Positions 19,541 through 30,267 of a stretch of DNA of 64,000 nt are shown here, piece by piece (the first letter of the stretch is position 1; each line of letters begins with the position of its first letter). The stretch spans positions 1,116,001 through 1,180,000 of the forward strand of contig OY751487.1 in the NCBI GenBank assembly GCA_963565915.1, given 5' to 3'. The position numbers and the translations under genes were made by a program. The notes under the pieces were generated by a model. That model made no database searches and was not told the origin of the DNA. It saw only the letters and a list, made by a program, of their open reading frames with translations. Source of the DNA: Entoloma clypeatum (lineage: Eukaryota; Basidiomycota; Agaricomycetes; Agaricales; Entolomataceae).

Positions 19541-21010
19541 TCAATACTGTCTGATGACTTGTAACGACCCATACACAGAACGGCAATCGCCTCTCAAGGT
19601 CTCCAGGCGCAGCAGGTCCGAAGGGATGGGTTCTCCACTGACCGGCCGCACCGCAATGGCACGCAAAACTGGCAACCGGGACTTGACCATCGCGAGCAAT
19701 GCGCCGTCGGAAGTCTTGCACGGAAACAGCGATAAGACCGAAAGGTTCGGCAGGAACGCCGGCTTGTCCTTGCCACTGGGGCGGGTCAGGAAATTGGCGG
19801 TCTCGTCCGTGATGCGCTTGAGATCCAAAGATACGTTCTCCAGTGATTGCGCCGATGGGGAGCGCAGCAACGCTCCGAGGTCTTTTTCCGCGATGGCGGT
19901 GCTGGGATCGGATATGGAGAAGGTTCTCAGGTCGCAGGCCGAGCGGAGAAGGAAGTCTATGATGTACGAACACGACGCAGGCTGGCCCGTGTTTTTCCGG
20001 CTGAGGGCATGGACGAGGTGCAAGGAGGTGAGGGCGGGGAAGCTGACTCGGTTCAGGACCACAGCCGAGTTGTACTTCCATGCGTTGATCCTGCACACAC
20101 GAAGCTTCGGCACGACCACCGGTGTGCCACTTATACGTCCAGCCTCCGGCCAGGGGACAGAAACATCGAGCTCCAAAAGCTCTTGACACGATTCGAGTAT
20201 ATCCAGAAACTCGTGGACCGTCAAGTCATCTATACATTGCATCGTGATATGCGTCAACTGTGCCCATGGAACACTGTGGGTCGGGACGGTCGACTCGGAG
20301 AACTTGTATCGAGTGCCCCAGTGGACACGGCGAAGGCTGGGAGAGGAGTAGATGGATTCCCATAGCTTGTCGGCATCTGCATGGCTCCAAGACGGCAGGT
20401 CGATGTGGGCAGACTCGAGGACGCCCATGGCTCCTTGGGGTAGCTTCAGCAGCTCGCTGTAGGACGAAGGGGACCGGTCCTGGAACACGAAGCGTATAGA
20501 ACGCCATCGGTGGGCACAGCCGATGAAGAGGGCGAGAATTTCCCGCGTGGCGACATGTTGAATCGCATCACCATCCACAGCATGTGAGAGCGAAAGGCGC
20601 AGGGGACAAGGACCAGATCGCTTGAGCCAAAGGCGGACGAGAGGAATGTGGGAAAAGTTTGGTCTGTATATCGCCAGCGATGACCAAAGAGTCGGCATAG
20701 AGAGGGAGATGCTTCTCCACTGGGAACAAATATGACCGAGGACGATTGGGTTGACCGTTCCCGACGCCAGAGTCGTCAGGGCCGAAACCCACGGATTGGG
20801 GCGATGATCTATCGAGGGCTCGGCTTCGTCGAGATAGAGTTGGAATATCTCGCCGAGCAATTCCGATGGAAGGGAACTGATGGGAGGTGGAGAGGTGTTC
20901 GTGGCCGGGATCTTGCATATGGCTTTGGTACGGGAGGGAATGACAGGTTTCTCTGCAACTTGCAGCATAGATTCGTGGGCAGGTGGTTGGCCTGGGTAAA
21001 CGACAGTCAA
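19541..21010 (-). CDS. F-box protein with LRR-like C-terminus (paralogue)
   Basis: 489 codons. After about 45 low-complexity residues the F-box reads ISSLPSELLGEIFQLYLDEA...VLGHICSQWRSISLSMPTLW (about residues 44-105). LRR-like strands follow (LTHITMQCIDDLTVHEFLDIL, VPKLRVCRINAWKYN, LRTFSISDPSTAIAEKDLG, LPNLSVLSLFPCKTSDG). It aligns along its length with the product of 17452-18831 and is more GC-rich. Same predicted SCF adaptor role. The antisense strand contains long open frames that are shadows of this gene. Confidence 0.87.
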   Translation of the reverse strand: MTVVYPGQPPAHESMLQVAEKPVIPSRTKAICKIPATNTSPPPISSLPSELLGEIFQLYLDEAEPSIDHRPNPWVSALTTLASGTVNPIVLGHICSQWRSISLSMPTLWSSLAIYRPNFSHIPLVRLWLKRSGPCPLRLSLSHAVDGDAIQHVATREILALFIGCAHRWRSIRFVFQDRSPSSYSELLKLPQGAMGVLESAHIDLPSWSHADADKLWESIYSSPSLRRVHWGTRYKFSESTVPTHSVPWAQLTHITMQCIDDLTVHEFLDILESCQELLELDVSVPWPEAGRISGTPVVVPKLRVCRINAWKYNSAVVLNRVSFPALTSLHLVHALSRKNTGQPASCSYIIDFLLRSACDLRTFSISDPSTAIAEKDLGALLRSPSAQSLENVSLDLKRITDETANFLTRPSGKDKPAFLPNLSVLSLFPCKTSDGALLAMVKSRLPVLRAIAVRPVSGEPIPSDLLRLETLRGDCRSVYGSLQVIRQY

Positions 21011-21509
21011 CGAGGAGAGGATAGGATGATGAAGTAGGACTCACTGTGCTTTTGGAGAAAGTGAAAGATAGTGGATGCAAGCATGATGGAATGATACCGT
21101 GAAGTGTGGTATTAAGGAGGGGTTCTGATGGGGCTGTGAACTCGGGGCTGTCCCTTTAAGTTGGCTTGCTCGCTCAGGGTGCGAATATGCCGTCAAGTAT
21201 CCATTTCACTTGACTTAATACCAAACATTCACCTTTGGATGGTCCTTTGAGTCCGTATTTGGGCCTTCGCTTGGATTTTCCAGTTTGAGATACATATGTA
21301 TGTCAAGACAACAAAGTTCCCTTTTTGTGCAAGTGACTAAAGCAACTTGCCTATTATGTACTCCCTCCACCATTGTTTTTGGACTCGCCGATGGCTCCTG
21401 AAGAGAGTTGATTGTCAAAAAGGCCATCGGTTTATGTAGCTCGTACCGCAAAGTTGCTACAAGCCACTTGAAAGAACTGGAAAAAATAGCTATCGTATAA
21501 ATTCCTTAG
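21011..21509. other. intergenic, no gene seen
   Basis: Upstream region of the F-box gene on one side and 3' flank of the tRNA on the other. No motif-bearing ORF or repeat recognised. Confidence 0.5.
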
Positions 21510-21594
21510 TCCTTCAAACCGGGATCGAACCGGTGGCCTCGGGATAAACAGTAGCCATTACAGTCCCACGCTCTTCCAACTGAGCTATCGAAGG
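21510..21594 (-). tRNA. tRNA-Tyr (anticodon GTA) with a short intron
   Basis: On the minus strand the acceptor CCTTCGA pairs with TTGAAGG and is followed by A73. The D arm/A box is TAGCTCAGTTGG, and the T arm/B box is GGTTCGATCCC. The anticodon stem TGGGA/TCCCG encloses CTGTAA and an intron of about 12 nt (TGGCTACTGTTT) after position 37, as in eukaryotic tRNA-Tyr genes. A pyrimidine-rich stretch downstream could act as a Pol III terminator. Confidence 0.92.
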
Positions 21595-21674
21595 ATGGAT
21601 AACAGTTTTTAGTGACTACTCTTCATGCCAAGTGCTTGTCCAACTGCAGTGGTTTATAAAAAAAACCTGAGCTG

Positions 21675-22762
21675 TTGCGGTCTCTTTATCAAAACCTGAT
21701 GATCACCGTCAAACTTGAGAGATCCGACTACCTGAGCGACGAGGCTCACCCAGGAAATCACATACTCGACCTCTACCCGGATTCCTTCATCTGGGACGCC
21801 CCACAGGTCGATGATGACAAGAAGCGTTACATCTACCTCAAAGACATCCTCACCACCGCCGAGGAAGAAAATCACGAAGCGGCCTTCTGCATTGCTGCCC
21901 GGCCCAGCGTCGGTAAGACACTGTCGTCGGCAGTCGCGGTAGTCCGTTTCGCCCCCTCCATTGGTCATCACGCTCAAGAACCCCATATGACCAGAGCCAG
22001 CACAGGTAGAAGTCTTGCCCCCGAGACCCTCATCGTCGCCACCCTTCTTGGCCTTAGCAAGGTCATCACCCACGCACCTTATGTCACGGAGATCCACATC
22101 TTCACCCGAAACATACAGTACAGGCTGTCCGACTCGCCCTCGATACAGGTTCCATTCATGCGGGCCACTCTGTCTCTTGCGGCATTTCCCGCCTCCTCCG
22201 GCCCTTCCTCGCTGGAGCTGGCGTCATCCATGTCCATCTCAACACACCTCTCACGTCTGAGTGGGGTTCTGCCTTCCCCGATCCCTCATGTCACTTCAAA
22301 GCGACTCAAGGAACAGCCTTGTCTCCTCTGTCGCCCAACTTTGCCCGTACCGCTGCCGCTACCAGTGCCGTAGATGGATGGCGCCAACTTCATTCCGCCC
22401 CCGAATTCCGAGGTCGCTCCTTCCCTCTCCACACCGGAGACAAAGAGAAGATATTCCAGCCGGACCACGTCAAAGGTGGACCCTGGCTCAATTCCTGGGC
22501 GGGCAACAACAATGCACTGTTCGCTCGCCTCACCCGCGCCACCCTGGGCCATGCCCCCATTGGTGCATACAGACAACGCTTCAAACATCCAGGCCCATTT
22601 ACATGCGCCTGCGATGATGACACTCTCGAGACGGTTGATCACCTCCTCCACAAATGTCCTCTCTTTGATAGGGACGACGCCTCCAACAAACGGTACAACA
22701 TCGGCAATTTCCTGGGGATGCTCGCAAACCATCCCACATTATTCGCCTTTCCCCCACCCTAA
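21675..22762 (+). pseudogene. LINE-derived fragment: RNase H-like region and C-terminal zinc motif
   Basis: Two overlapping frames read as one decayed protein. The first (21675 to about 22320) has RNase H-like order (AFCIAARPSVGKTLSSAVAV, LAPETLIVATLLGLSKVI, EIHIFTRN), but the expected catalytic Asp positions are changed. The second (22319-22762) has LNSWAGNNNALFARLTRATLGH and C-A-C...DHLLHKCPLF, the Cys/His tail found after RT and RNase H in non-LTR elements. The RT itself is absent. It ends 32 bp before element B. Confidence 0.65.
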
Positions 22763-22794
22763 CTTATCGGGTGAGCTTCAGTGTTATCTTTTCT

Positions 22795-23143
22795 TAATGA
22801 AGTAACCGACATAGGCAGCCCAAAGGGCGCTCAAGATGTAACGGTACGAAGGCATGAAGGAAGCTCCACTAACCTGGTAAAGAGTAACTAAAGATATTCT
22901 AGAAGCTGGACTAGCTTGTTAGTTAACTCAAAGAACTGGGGTGTTCAAGAAGTTAGGATTCATCGTACTAAATACATGGGTATTTATACTAATCCAATAT
23001 GCGCACGGACCATTGTACAAACAATACATAAACAAGTCATGCGTCTGTGGTTATACCATAAACTCACATATATGGTAATAGTGACTTATAGTCACTTTCT
23101 GTGACAAGCACATAGTGCGACATATCTGGCGATATGTTCAACA
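22795..23143 (-). repeat. 3' LTR of copia B
   Basis: 349 bp; on the minus strand it begins TGTTGAACATATCGCC and ends TACTTCATTA. It contains GTATAAATACC (TATA) and an AGGTTAGT potential splice donor near its end. The polypurine tract GAGGGGGAG adjoins it at 23144-23152. Confidence 0.95.
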
Positions 23144-23150
23144 CTCCCCC

Positions 23151-23926
23151 TCACTTAGAATCCCTGGTAGGTTTCGTAAGTGGAGTATAAGGCTCTTTAA
23201 ACTCCATTTGGAGTAGAGCACGGAATTTCTCAAATTCCTGGCGACCAAGTGGCTTGGTAAACATATCAGCCGGATTTTCTGTTCCCGGAACGAACCTTGG
23301 TTCGATCAATCCATCTTGAACTCTATCGCGTATAGCAAAGTGATGGATTGCTATATGTTTGGTTCTGCCTTCAGTAACTGGGTTTTGCGCATTGAAAATC
23401 GCGCCTTGGTTGTCTACATGGAACGGCATTTTGGTAATGTCCTGTAGTCCAAGCTCTCTGAAGAGATGAGTAACCCATTCGCACTCCCGTGAACATTCAC
23501 TGGCAGCAACCATTTCCGCCTCAGTGGACGAATGTGCCACTGTTTTTTGCTTGCGACTTTTCCAAAGAACAAGTCCTCCTGCAAGCTTAAGGAAATATCC
23601 CGATTGGGACTTTCTATCAGATGGGTCTGATGCCCAGTCTGAATCTGTCCATGCTTCAAAGGAAGCTTTGGATCGACCATCATACACTATGGAATAGTCT
23701 TGAGTACCGACAAGATATCTGATAATCCGTAGAGCGTATTTCTCATGCTCTTTGGAAGGATTTGCAGACATTTGTGACATTTTTGCAACTGCAAAAGCAA
23801 TGTCCGGTCTCGTTCCAATGGACAAGTACAACAACGATCCAATGATCATTTGGTACCTTGTTTTGAGTGTGGGATCCACCTCCCCCTCATTTGGTGCAGG
23901 GTAATAACCCTTTGGGAGTGGAGTGT
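23151..23926 (-). CDS. copia B polyprotein, C-terminal part (end of RT and RNase H)
   Basis: Continues the frame of 25767-30211 after the small LTR element is removed; the junction falls after AADT and before PLPKGYYPAPNEGE. It contains YQMIIGSLLYLSIGTRPD, the RNase H blocks TDSDWASDPSDRKSQSGYF, SSTEAEMVAASEC and HVDNQGAI, and the terminal ADMFTKPLGRQEF. It ends at a stop just inside the polypurine tract. RNase H removes the RNA strand during cDNA synthesis. Intact as a segment but physically separated from its N-terminal part. Confidence 0.95.
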
Positions 23927-24084
23927 TGGAGTAGGGCCTCTGGCCCGACTCCACATGATCACGTGACATAGACTACAAAGCACGTTCAGCCTGTTGTAGA
24001 CACACGACGAGCTATCCATCCACTGCCTTTGCCTCCTCTCGTCGAGCCTCGCTCCGAGTCTGCCTGACCGCTCCCACCTCTCCA
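23927..24084 (+). repeat. left LTR of the pol-less element
   Basis: 158 bp. It starts with a near palindrome (TGGAGTAGGGCC / GGCCCGACTCCA) and contains the TCACGTGAC E-box. No TATA box is visible. Confidence 0.9.
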
Positions 24085-24751
24085 CGTGGTGATGAGAGTG
24101 TGATTCGCACTTTAACACACTTTTTCGGACCATCTACCAGCTGTTTTCCTGTTTTTTGGTCTCTGCTTTCGCGTTTTTCGCGCTCGACACTATCTGCTCG
24201 CGTTTCTCGCATCTAGAACACGCGTTTTCGCCACCAGCACCACTGATTTACAGCCTTCGAGCTCGCTACTCGCTGCATTCGTGTTTTTCGCTGCCACGTC
24301 ACAGCGCGCTCGCGTTTTTTCGCGCCCAGCTCATCATTTTCGCAACTTACTGTGTCTCGGACAACTGCTCGTGCCCCTGCCACACATTGTCTCGAATTCC
24401 GAACCACCATCCTTGTCAACATCCCGTTTTTCGCGTTTCCCAGTTTCGTACAGCCCGTGAACCACCCGTAGAGCCTACTACCCGCGAGATATAGAAGATT
24501 TAGAAGATTTGGAGACTAGAGAACCCACGAGAACCCCTGCCGACACTTTCTGCTGATCCCACCGACATTTGCATTGAAATATCGTTGCCACGTCGAGCCC
24601 TAGCCCCTGCCCTCACATTTCCGTTTCGACACCATCCGCAACCACCCTCCACACCCCGTTCGACACGCCGTTGCCACGCACGTCCACCCCAGCCTTACCC
24701 TAGTCCACGCCGACCCCATTTAACCCATCGACGAACGCGACGCCGTACATC
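24085..24751 (+). other. leader of the pol-less element
   Basis: Starts CGTGGTGATGAGAG, possibly a primer site. It carries about seven copies of a GCGTTTTTCGC-like motif between 24171 and 24440 (for example 24171-24182, 24200-24210, 24222-24231, 24312-24323, 24425-24437). No gene seen. Confidence 0.6.
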
Positions 24752-25648
24752 ATGCCCAACGACCCACGCCCACCATCGAAACTGCCGGTGAGGCTCGAAT
24801 TACCAGCGAAAGTACTGAAGCACCCATCAGCCGAGCTCTCGCGACGCGTTGAGGACCTTGCCAAGCAGCACCCATTCCTCGTGACCTATGTGACTGAACT
24901 CCGAGCACATCTTCTTACGAAAGGACGAAACGAGGGACATGAACAAGGGTGCATCGATGGCTTAACCACAGGTATCGAAATCATGCTCGACAAGGACTAC
25001 GAGGAGGCCATTTCGATTCTCGGCACGAGGAAACACGAACGATGGGATTCCCTGGTAGCCGAGATTTCTGCACTTCGCCCAGCAGTTGAGCTCTCCCCAT
25101 TTGCCCCTACCCTTGATGTTGGCACCCAGACAAACCCTATTACCACGCACGACGTCTCAATCCAGACCTCCACCAATCCTCGTCAGGATTCGTCAACACA
25201 GACTTCTACCATGGAACCCCCCGAACCACTCAACTGGGCAACAGAAGCTGACAAGATCCCCATTGTCTGTGCAGTCTCCATTCCAACACCTCTGACACCT
25301 CTACCTGGGTCACGACTACCTCCACGCGACCTCTCCGTGCTTCGTTCCCCCTCATCCGAGCCATTTGCGACACTTCGACGTCGTTCTCGTAGATGCAACA
25401 TCCAGTCCCGCCCCTCGCATACCTGCAACGAAGATCGACCCCACACGTCTCCACGCCGTTTGCGTCACCGTCGCCACCATGACTTACCTCAATCTCCACC
25501 AGACATGTTGGGCCTCGACCAGGCTCTGAAGGTTTTACGTGATGGCTTAGAGTCTCTTACAGTATTTCTAGAGGCGACGAGGACGTCGCCATATAGAAAG
25601 GGGCCACCTGGAGTAGGGCCTCTGGCCCGACTCCACATGATCACGTGA
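24752..25648 (+). CDS. Gag-like protein of the pol-less element
   Basis: 298 codons from ATG 24752, ending in the right LTR. The N-terminal half is predicted helical and charged (ELSRRVEDLAKQHPFLVTYV, EHDFDT-free sense frame HEQGCIDGLTTGIEIMLDKD, EEAISILGTRKHERWDSLVA). The middle carries DVGTQTN, DVSIQTS and DSSTQTS, with their Gln residues 12 apart. A Pro/Ser-rich and Arg/His-rich part follows (TLRRRSRRC, SPRRLRHRRHHD), possibly RNA-binding, with a final helix LGLDQALKVLRDGLESLTVF. No zinc knuckle and no enzyme motif. Gag-like by position and character only; family not recognised. Confidence 0.6.
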   Translation: MPNDPRPPSKLPVRLELPAKVLKHPSAELSRRVEDLAKQHPFLVTYVTELRAHLLTKGRNEGHEQGCIDGLTTGIEIMLDKDYEEAISILGTRKHERWDSLVAEISALRPAVELSPFAPTLDVGTQTNPITTHDVSIQTSTNPRQDSSTQTSTMEPPEPLNWATEADKIPIVCAVSIPTPLTPLPGSRLPPRDLSVLRSPSSEPFATLRRRSRRCNIQSRPSHTCNEDRPHTSPRRLRHRRHHDLPQSPPDMLGLDQALKVLRDGLESLTVFLEATRTSPYRKGPPGVGPLARLHMIT

Positions 25649-25766
25649 CATAGACTACAAAGCACGTTCAGCCTGTTGTAGACACACGACGAGCTATCCA
25701 TCCACTGCCTTTGCCTCCTCTCGTCAAGCCTCGCTCCGAGTCTGCCTGACCGCTCCCACCTCTCCA
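25609..25766 (+). repeat. right LTR of the pol-less element
   Basis: Direct copy of 23927-24084 with one difference. It is followed by the GTGT duplication and the resumed pol frame of element B. Confidence 0.9.
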
Positions 25767-28700
25767 GTGTCAGCAGCCTTTGCATTTTCTAAGCCAAAGG
25801 GCTTAATGATCTTCTTCAGGTATTCTGACTGATCGATTGTTACGATCTGCTTTTCCGAATCTTGTCGTATTCTCATACGCAAGAATTCTTTAGCAATACC
25901 AAGATCACGACTTTCCCATTTATTTTTAAAGTCAGATTTTATCTTGCGAACAAGATCTGGGTTTGATCCCATGAACAGGCCGTCATCAACATAGATCAAA
26001 GCGATTATTAAATCACCTGATTGTTTGTTGTGGTAAACAAAGACGCCTGAGTCAGTTCTACAACGAGTAAAACCTAGCTTCTCCATTGATACATTGAGCG
26101 CGATCCACCACGCTCTTGCCGCCTGTTTTAGGCCATAGAGTGCTTTTAATAAACGGATGACCTTCCGTTCTTGGCCTTTGACTACAAAGCCTTCGGGTTG
26201 ATTCATATAGATTTCTTCATCGAGCTCTCCATAGAGAAAAGCTGATTTGACATCTACTCCTTCAATCACCCATCCTTCAAGCGCAGCTACAGCGAAGAGG
26301 ATCCGGATAGTCTCGAAACGTATCACAGGTGAGAAGATCTCATCAAAATTGATACCCTCAATCTGTGAGAAACCCTTGGCAACGAGTCGTGCCTTCTTTC
26401 GTCTGTCAGTTTTAACGTCGAATACCCATCGATTTCTGATGGTTTTACGACCTTTAGGTAGGTCAACCAACTTAAAGACATTGCGCTTCCGGAGGGCTTC
26501 TAGTTCCTCACGGCATGCTGCTTTCCATTCAAGCTTTTCCTTTTCAGGTAGCTTATTTATGTCCTTCATTTGCCAAGACTTTGGGTCTTGTGGAATTTCG
26601 TCATATGCAGGGATTGCTTTAGATAGCAAGTGCGCAAGCATTTCTGACTGTCCTCCCCCTTCCCTAATATAGAGTGATTCCTCCATATCTATATCCGAAT
26701 TCGGATTGGAATTGTTCTGATACATCTGAGGATCAGCGGAGCTAGTTGATGGAACAGCGCCAGATTGCTGGGGTCTGGTCTCCGATCGGGGATTATAGGC
26801 GTATCGCCGTGAATCCTCCTGAACGGTTCTGCTCCAATCACGCTGATTTTGACGCAAGGCCTCAGCCGGGTCATTCCCGTAAACATTTCCAGGACGCTGG
26901 GGTATAACCCGAGTACGACGAGGACGATCAGTCTGTGGATGATAATCGCCTGGTAAGGTACGATCATCGTTTGGTGCATCTATGCGCACACGTTTCCCTG
27001 GATTGCGAGTCCGGGGAACCCACTGCTGATTCTCAGCGGTGTCCTGTCTGTTTGTTCCATCAGAAGTCTGATTGGAACCTTCGGGAAGCTGACCAGTTTG
27101 GTCGCTATTTGTATCAGGGAGGTTATGATTGTCATCATGGGTTCCTGGATTAGACGGGTAATGTGAACCGCCAGGACCATGTGCATCATTGTCTTCCGAA
27201 TGGAAATCGTCGGTTGGTAAATCAGACGGGCCATCATGTCCATTTGCATCATCGTTTCCCATATCGTCTGATGTTGGATCATGGTATTGTGTTATCGAAG
27301 GTATTTTGTTCAATGTAGAACATTTTGGGAACAGCTGTTCATCAAACATTGCTGTGACACCTATGAAGACCACGTTGTTTGGCATCTGCATAAACCGGTA
27401 ACCTTTAGTTCCAGTTTTAAATCCGATAAAGATCATCAGCTCGGATTTAGTGGTGGTAGTACGAACTTCTTTCGGAAGAAAGACATAAGCACCACATCCA
27501 AAAACGTGTAGGTTCGACACATCAGGCTTTTCCTTTTTAAGGGACTCATATGGAGTAAGCCATCCATGTCTTTTCAATGGAGTTCGGTTATACAAGTGAA
27601 GTGCATGTTCTACCGCAAATTGAATCCATATTTCGGGTAGGCAAGCATCATGCAACATAGCAAGTGCTTTATCCATTAAAGTTCTGTTGAAACGTTCTGC
27701 ACGACCGTTTTGTTGTGGCTGGTGCGGCACAGTAACTTCACCCTGGATTCCCATCTCACGCATATCTGCTTGAAAAGGGACAAACTCACCGCCGCCATCA
27801 AAACGCCAAGTTTTAATTGTCATATTGAATTGGTTTTTAACCATGGCATTAAAATCACGAAGTGCAGAGTGTGCATCGGATTTTAGTCTCAATAAAGAGA
27901 TCCAGGCGTGTGATGTGTAGTCATCAACAAAGCTGATATAATAATTATATTTGCTATAAGTCGCCTTCTTGAATTGCTTTAAATCCGAATGGATTAGCTC
28001 AAGAGGTGCTTTAGCGCGTGTCTGAGATGGTGGGAAAGATTTTGAAGGCATCTTTCCAAGAGCGCATCCTTTGCAGGGTCGCTCAGTGGACGGTTTGTCC
28101 ACTCCATTGAAACCTTTGACATGTTTAGAAGCATGTTGCAGTACTTCATGTGAAGGGTGTCCGAATCGCTTGTGCCAAGTGTCATAATCAACAGACTGTG
28201 AGACACTAAGACTAACCAAGTGTATTCGTTCCTCTTTAATGATCGTGGCGTTTAGCCAATAAATCGATTCATTTGCCTTATGAGGATAACACATAAACAA
28301 AGGAAGACCTGAATTGGTCTTCAGCGTGATCGAACCAAATCGTCCGCTAATTTCATTTCCTTGTTTAAGGATCTCGCCTACAGATAAAAGACGAACGTCT
28401 AAATCTGGTATATAATAAACGGGTGATAGACGAGTTATTTTGTTTTGTTTTCTCCCGTTTTTCTTGATGGTGTGATTAATCAACACCGTTCCTTGTCCAA
28501 GGATCTGAATAGTGTGACCTTTCTGTGCAATTTGCACAGATTGACGATCTTTTAGTGGGGTATACTCAATGAAATCATTGATATCATAAGTAAAGTGCAA
28601 TGATGCTCCTGAATCAAGAATCCAATTGGATTGATTCTGTTTCTTACATTCAGCACAATTCGCATAATGAGAATTTATTTGCGCTATAAGCGCGTGTACA

Positions 28701-30211
28701 GCAGATGATAAAAATACATTGGACCGCTGTCCATTCACTCGTCTCCAAAGAGGCTTCTGTGAAGTATTTGTTAACTGCATTGTACGTGCTTTTGAATGTA
28801 AAACATACCCCATGTCGTCGTTGTTTCCATCACCACGGGAAACTTCATACTCCATATAGTCATTGACATATCCTTCATCGTAATAGCCCCTTATGGTGGG
28901 AGCTATGTCTTCTGTTTCCATCTCATCGGCCCAGCTGATTCTACTCAGCGTTTCTTCGAAAACCGGAATGCGGTGATTCCGGGGGTCCATTGTCGGAGGC
29001 GCTGAGAGCGGCCTTGACGTTGCAGCTTCATTACGTTGAAGCGCAGGAACCTCGACGAGGCGAGTTAGATTCTGAGCTGTTGGAGGGACACCAATGCTGT
29101 TAGCCAGTGTGCGCGCTCCATCCAGGTCCGTGAAAGGGCCTGGGCCAGGAATATTACCGATCGCAAGCGATTGGTTGTTCCTAATCCTCCAATCGGTGGA
29201 TGATGAGGGGTGCGGAGTGAAGATAGACCCATTTTCGTAAATGACTGTGTTGGGCAAGGTCTGGATTGGGAGCTGCCCATCAGGGGCGCTATCCATGGCA
29301 GAGGAGGCAAAATGCGCCTTCTCTTTACCTTTCCAGGGTCCTTTGCCCTTGGTCTTCCCGGCAGAAGTTCCACGTCCCTTGCCTTTCCAGGGCTTGGAGT
29401 GCTGATGCGAATGCTGCTGGTTAGCAGCCGGTCCTTCCGAAGATCCCTGAGAGGGTCCAGTGCGAGGCTGGTACTTCGGGGGGTTAGGACGAGCGCGTTT
29501 TACCGCAGAGATTTTGTTCGCGTGAGTGCTTCCTTGGGACTGTGGAGCGTGCGGGTTTTTACGGAAGTATTCTGAGCGTACTTGCTCGATTACTTTCTCG
29601 ATCTTGAGTACAGCGGATTGATCTCCGCTAGGTGCCACATAGTGTACCGCATCAAAAAGGATGCTGTGTACTAGACCATCATAGCCTTGAGGCAGTCCAT
29701 TCAGGATCATCATGATCCGGACGAACTTGGGGATGTCTATGTGGTTGTGCTCGAGTCGTTGAAAGAGGGTCTGCATCTTATCGATGCCAGATAAAGGATC
29801 GGCGGGAGAAAGAGAGGTGCGGAGGAGTTGCTGAAAATCAGCAAAGACGGTGGACGGGCCGACTGTGGACAGTTTAACGGCAATCAGGTCCCACATCTCC
29901 TTGGAGGTTTTAGCTCCCTTGATGTGATGGACGAGAGAGTCCGAAATGGACATCTGAATTAGGCCTTGGGCCTGATTGTCCTGCTCATGCCAAGTGTTTA
30001 ACTTATCTTGGAAGTCTGTCTCTTTACGGTCAACCGGAATCTTTTTATCGCCGGTGACGATCCTCCACACTTTAGCAGCCTTGAGGTAGGCGCTCATTTT
30101 CTCCTGATAGATGGAGAAGTTTGTGGTGGTGAGTTTGGGAACGGAGGAAGCGAGGTCGAGTTTCGAGTTTGAAGACATGATGATGCTGGGAAACATAAAT
30201 AGAATCAGCAT
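25767..30211 (-). CDS. copia B Gag-Pol polyprotein, N-terminal and main part
   Basis: One uninterrupted frame; the likely start is ATG 30178 (MSSNSKLDLASSVPKL), with an in-frame ATG at 30211 upstream. The order is Gag with a Lys/Gly-rich basic region near residues 290-320; protease at about residue 530 (WILDSGASLHFTYD); the integrase zinc region (TWHKRFGHPSHEVLQH, PCKGCALGKM); integrase core Asp/Asp/Glu (IHSDLKQF about 742, WRFDGGGEF about 804, QPQQNGRAERFNR about 835); and RT (SAFLYGELDEEIYMNQPEGF, LIYVDDGLFMG about 1409). The frame enters the left-hand insertion after AADT. All catalytic motifs look intact. Gag sits 57 nt downstream of ORF1 in another frame. Confidence 0.96.
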
Positions 30212-30267
30212 ATGAAATATCGAAAAAGCGCATCAGAAAATAAATAGACGAGCTGCCTTGTCGATCA

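Larger units (their letters stand above)
23927..25766 (+). mobile_element. pol-less LTR retroelement (TRIM / TR-GAG type)
   Basis: 1840 bp with two 158-bp terminal direct repeats (23927-24084, 25609-25766) differing at one site by my count (GTCGAGCC/GTCAAGCC). Ends are TGGAG...CTCCA and it is flanked by GTGT (23923-23926, 25767-25770; AGTGT if the terminal A is counted as flank). It lies inside the pol of element B in opposite orientation. Internally it has a leader, one 298-codon ORF and a purine stretch AGAAAGGGG before the right repeat. No protease, integrase or RT is present, so it must be mobilised in trans. Confidence 0.85.

Noticed and set aside
19554..20186. 210-codon plus-strand ORF opposite the F-box gene
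   Set aside because: No motif is present. The opposite frame has a full F-box protein with a paralogue, so this is a codon-bias shadow.
24752..25648. Reading the gag-like ORF as a host gene captured by the element
   Set aside because: No intron, no recognisable host domain, and it ends in the LTR. Capture cannot be excluded but nothing seen supports it.
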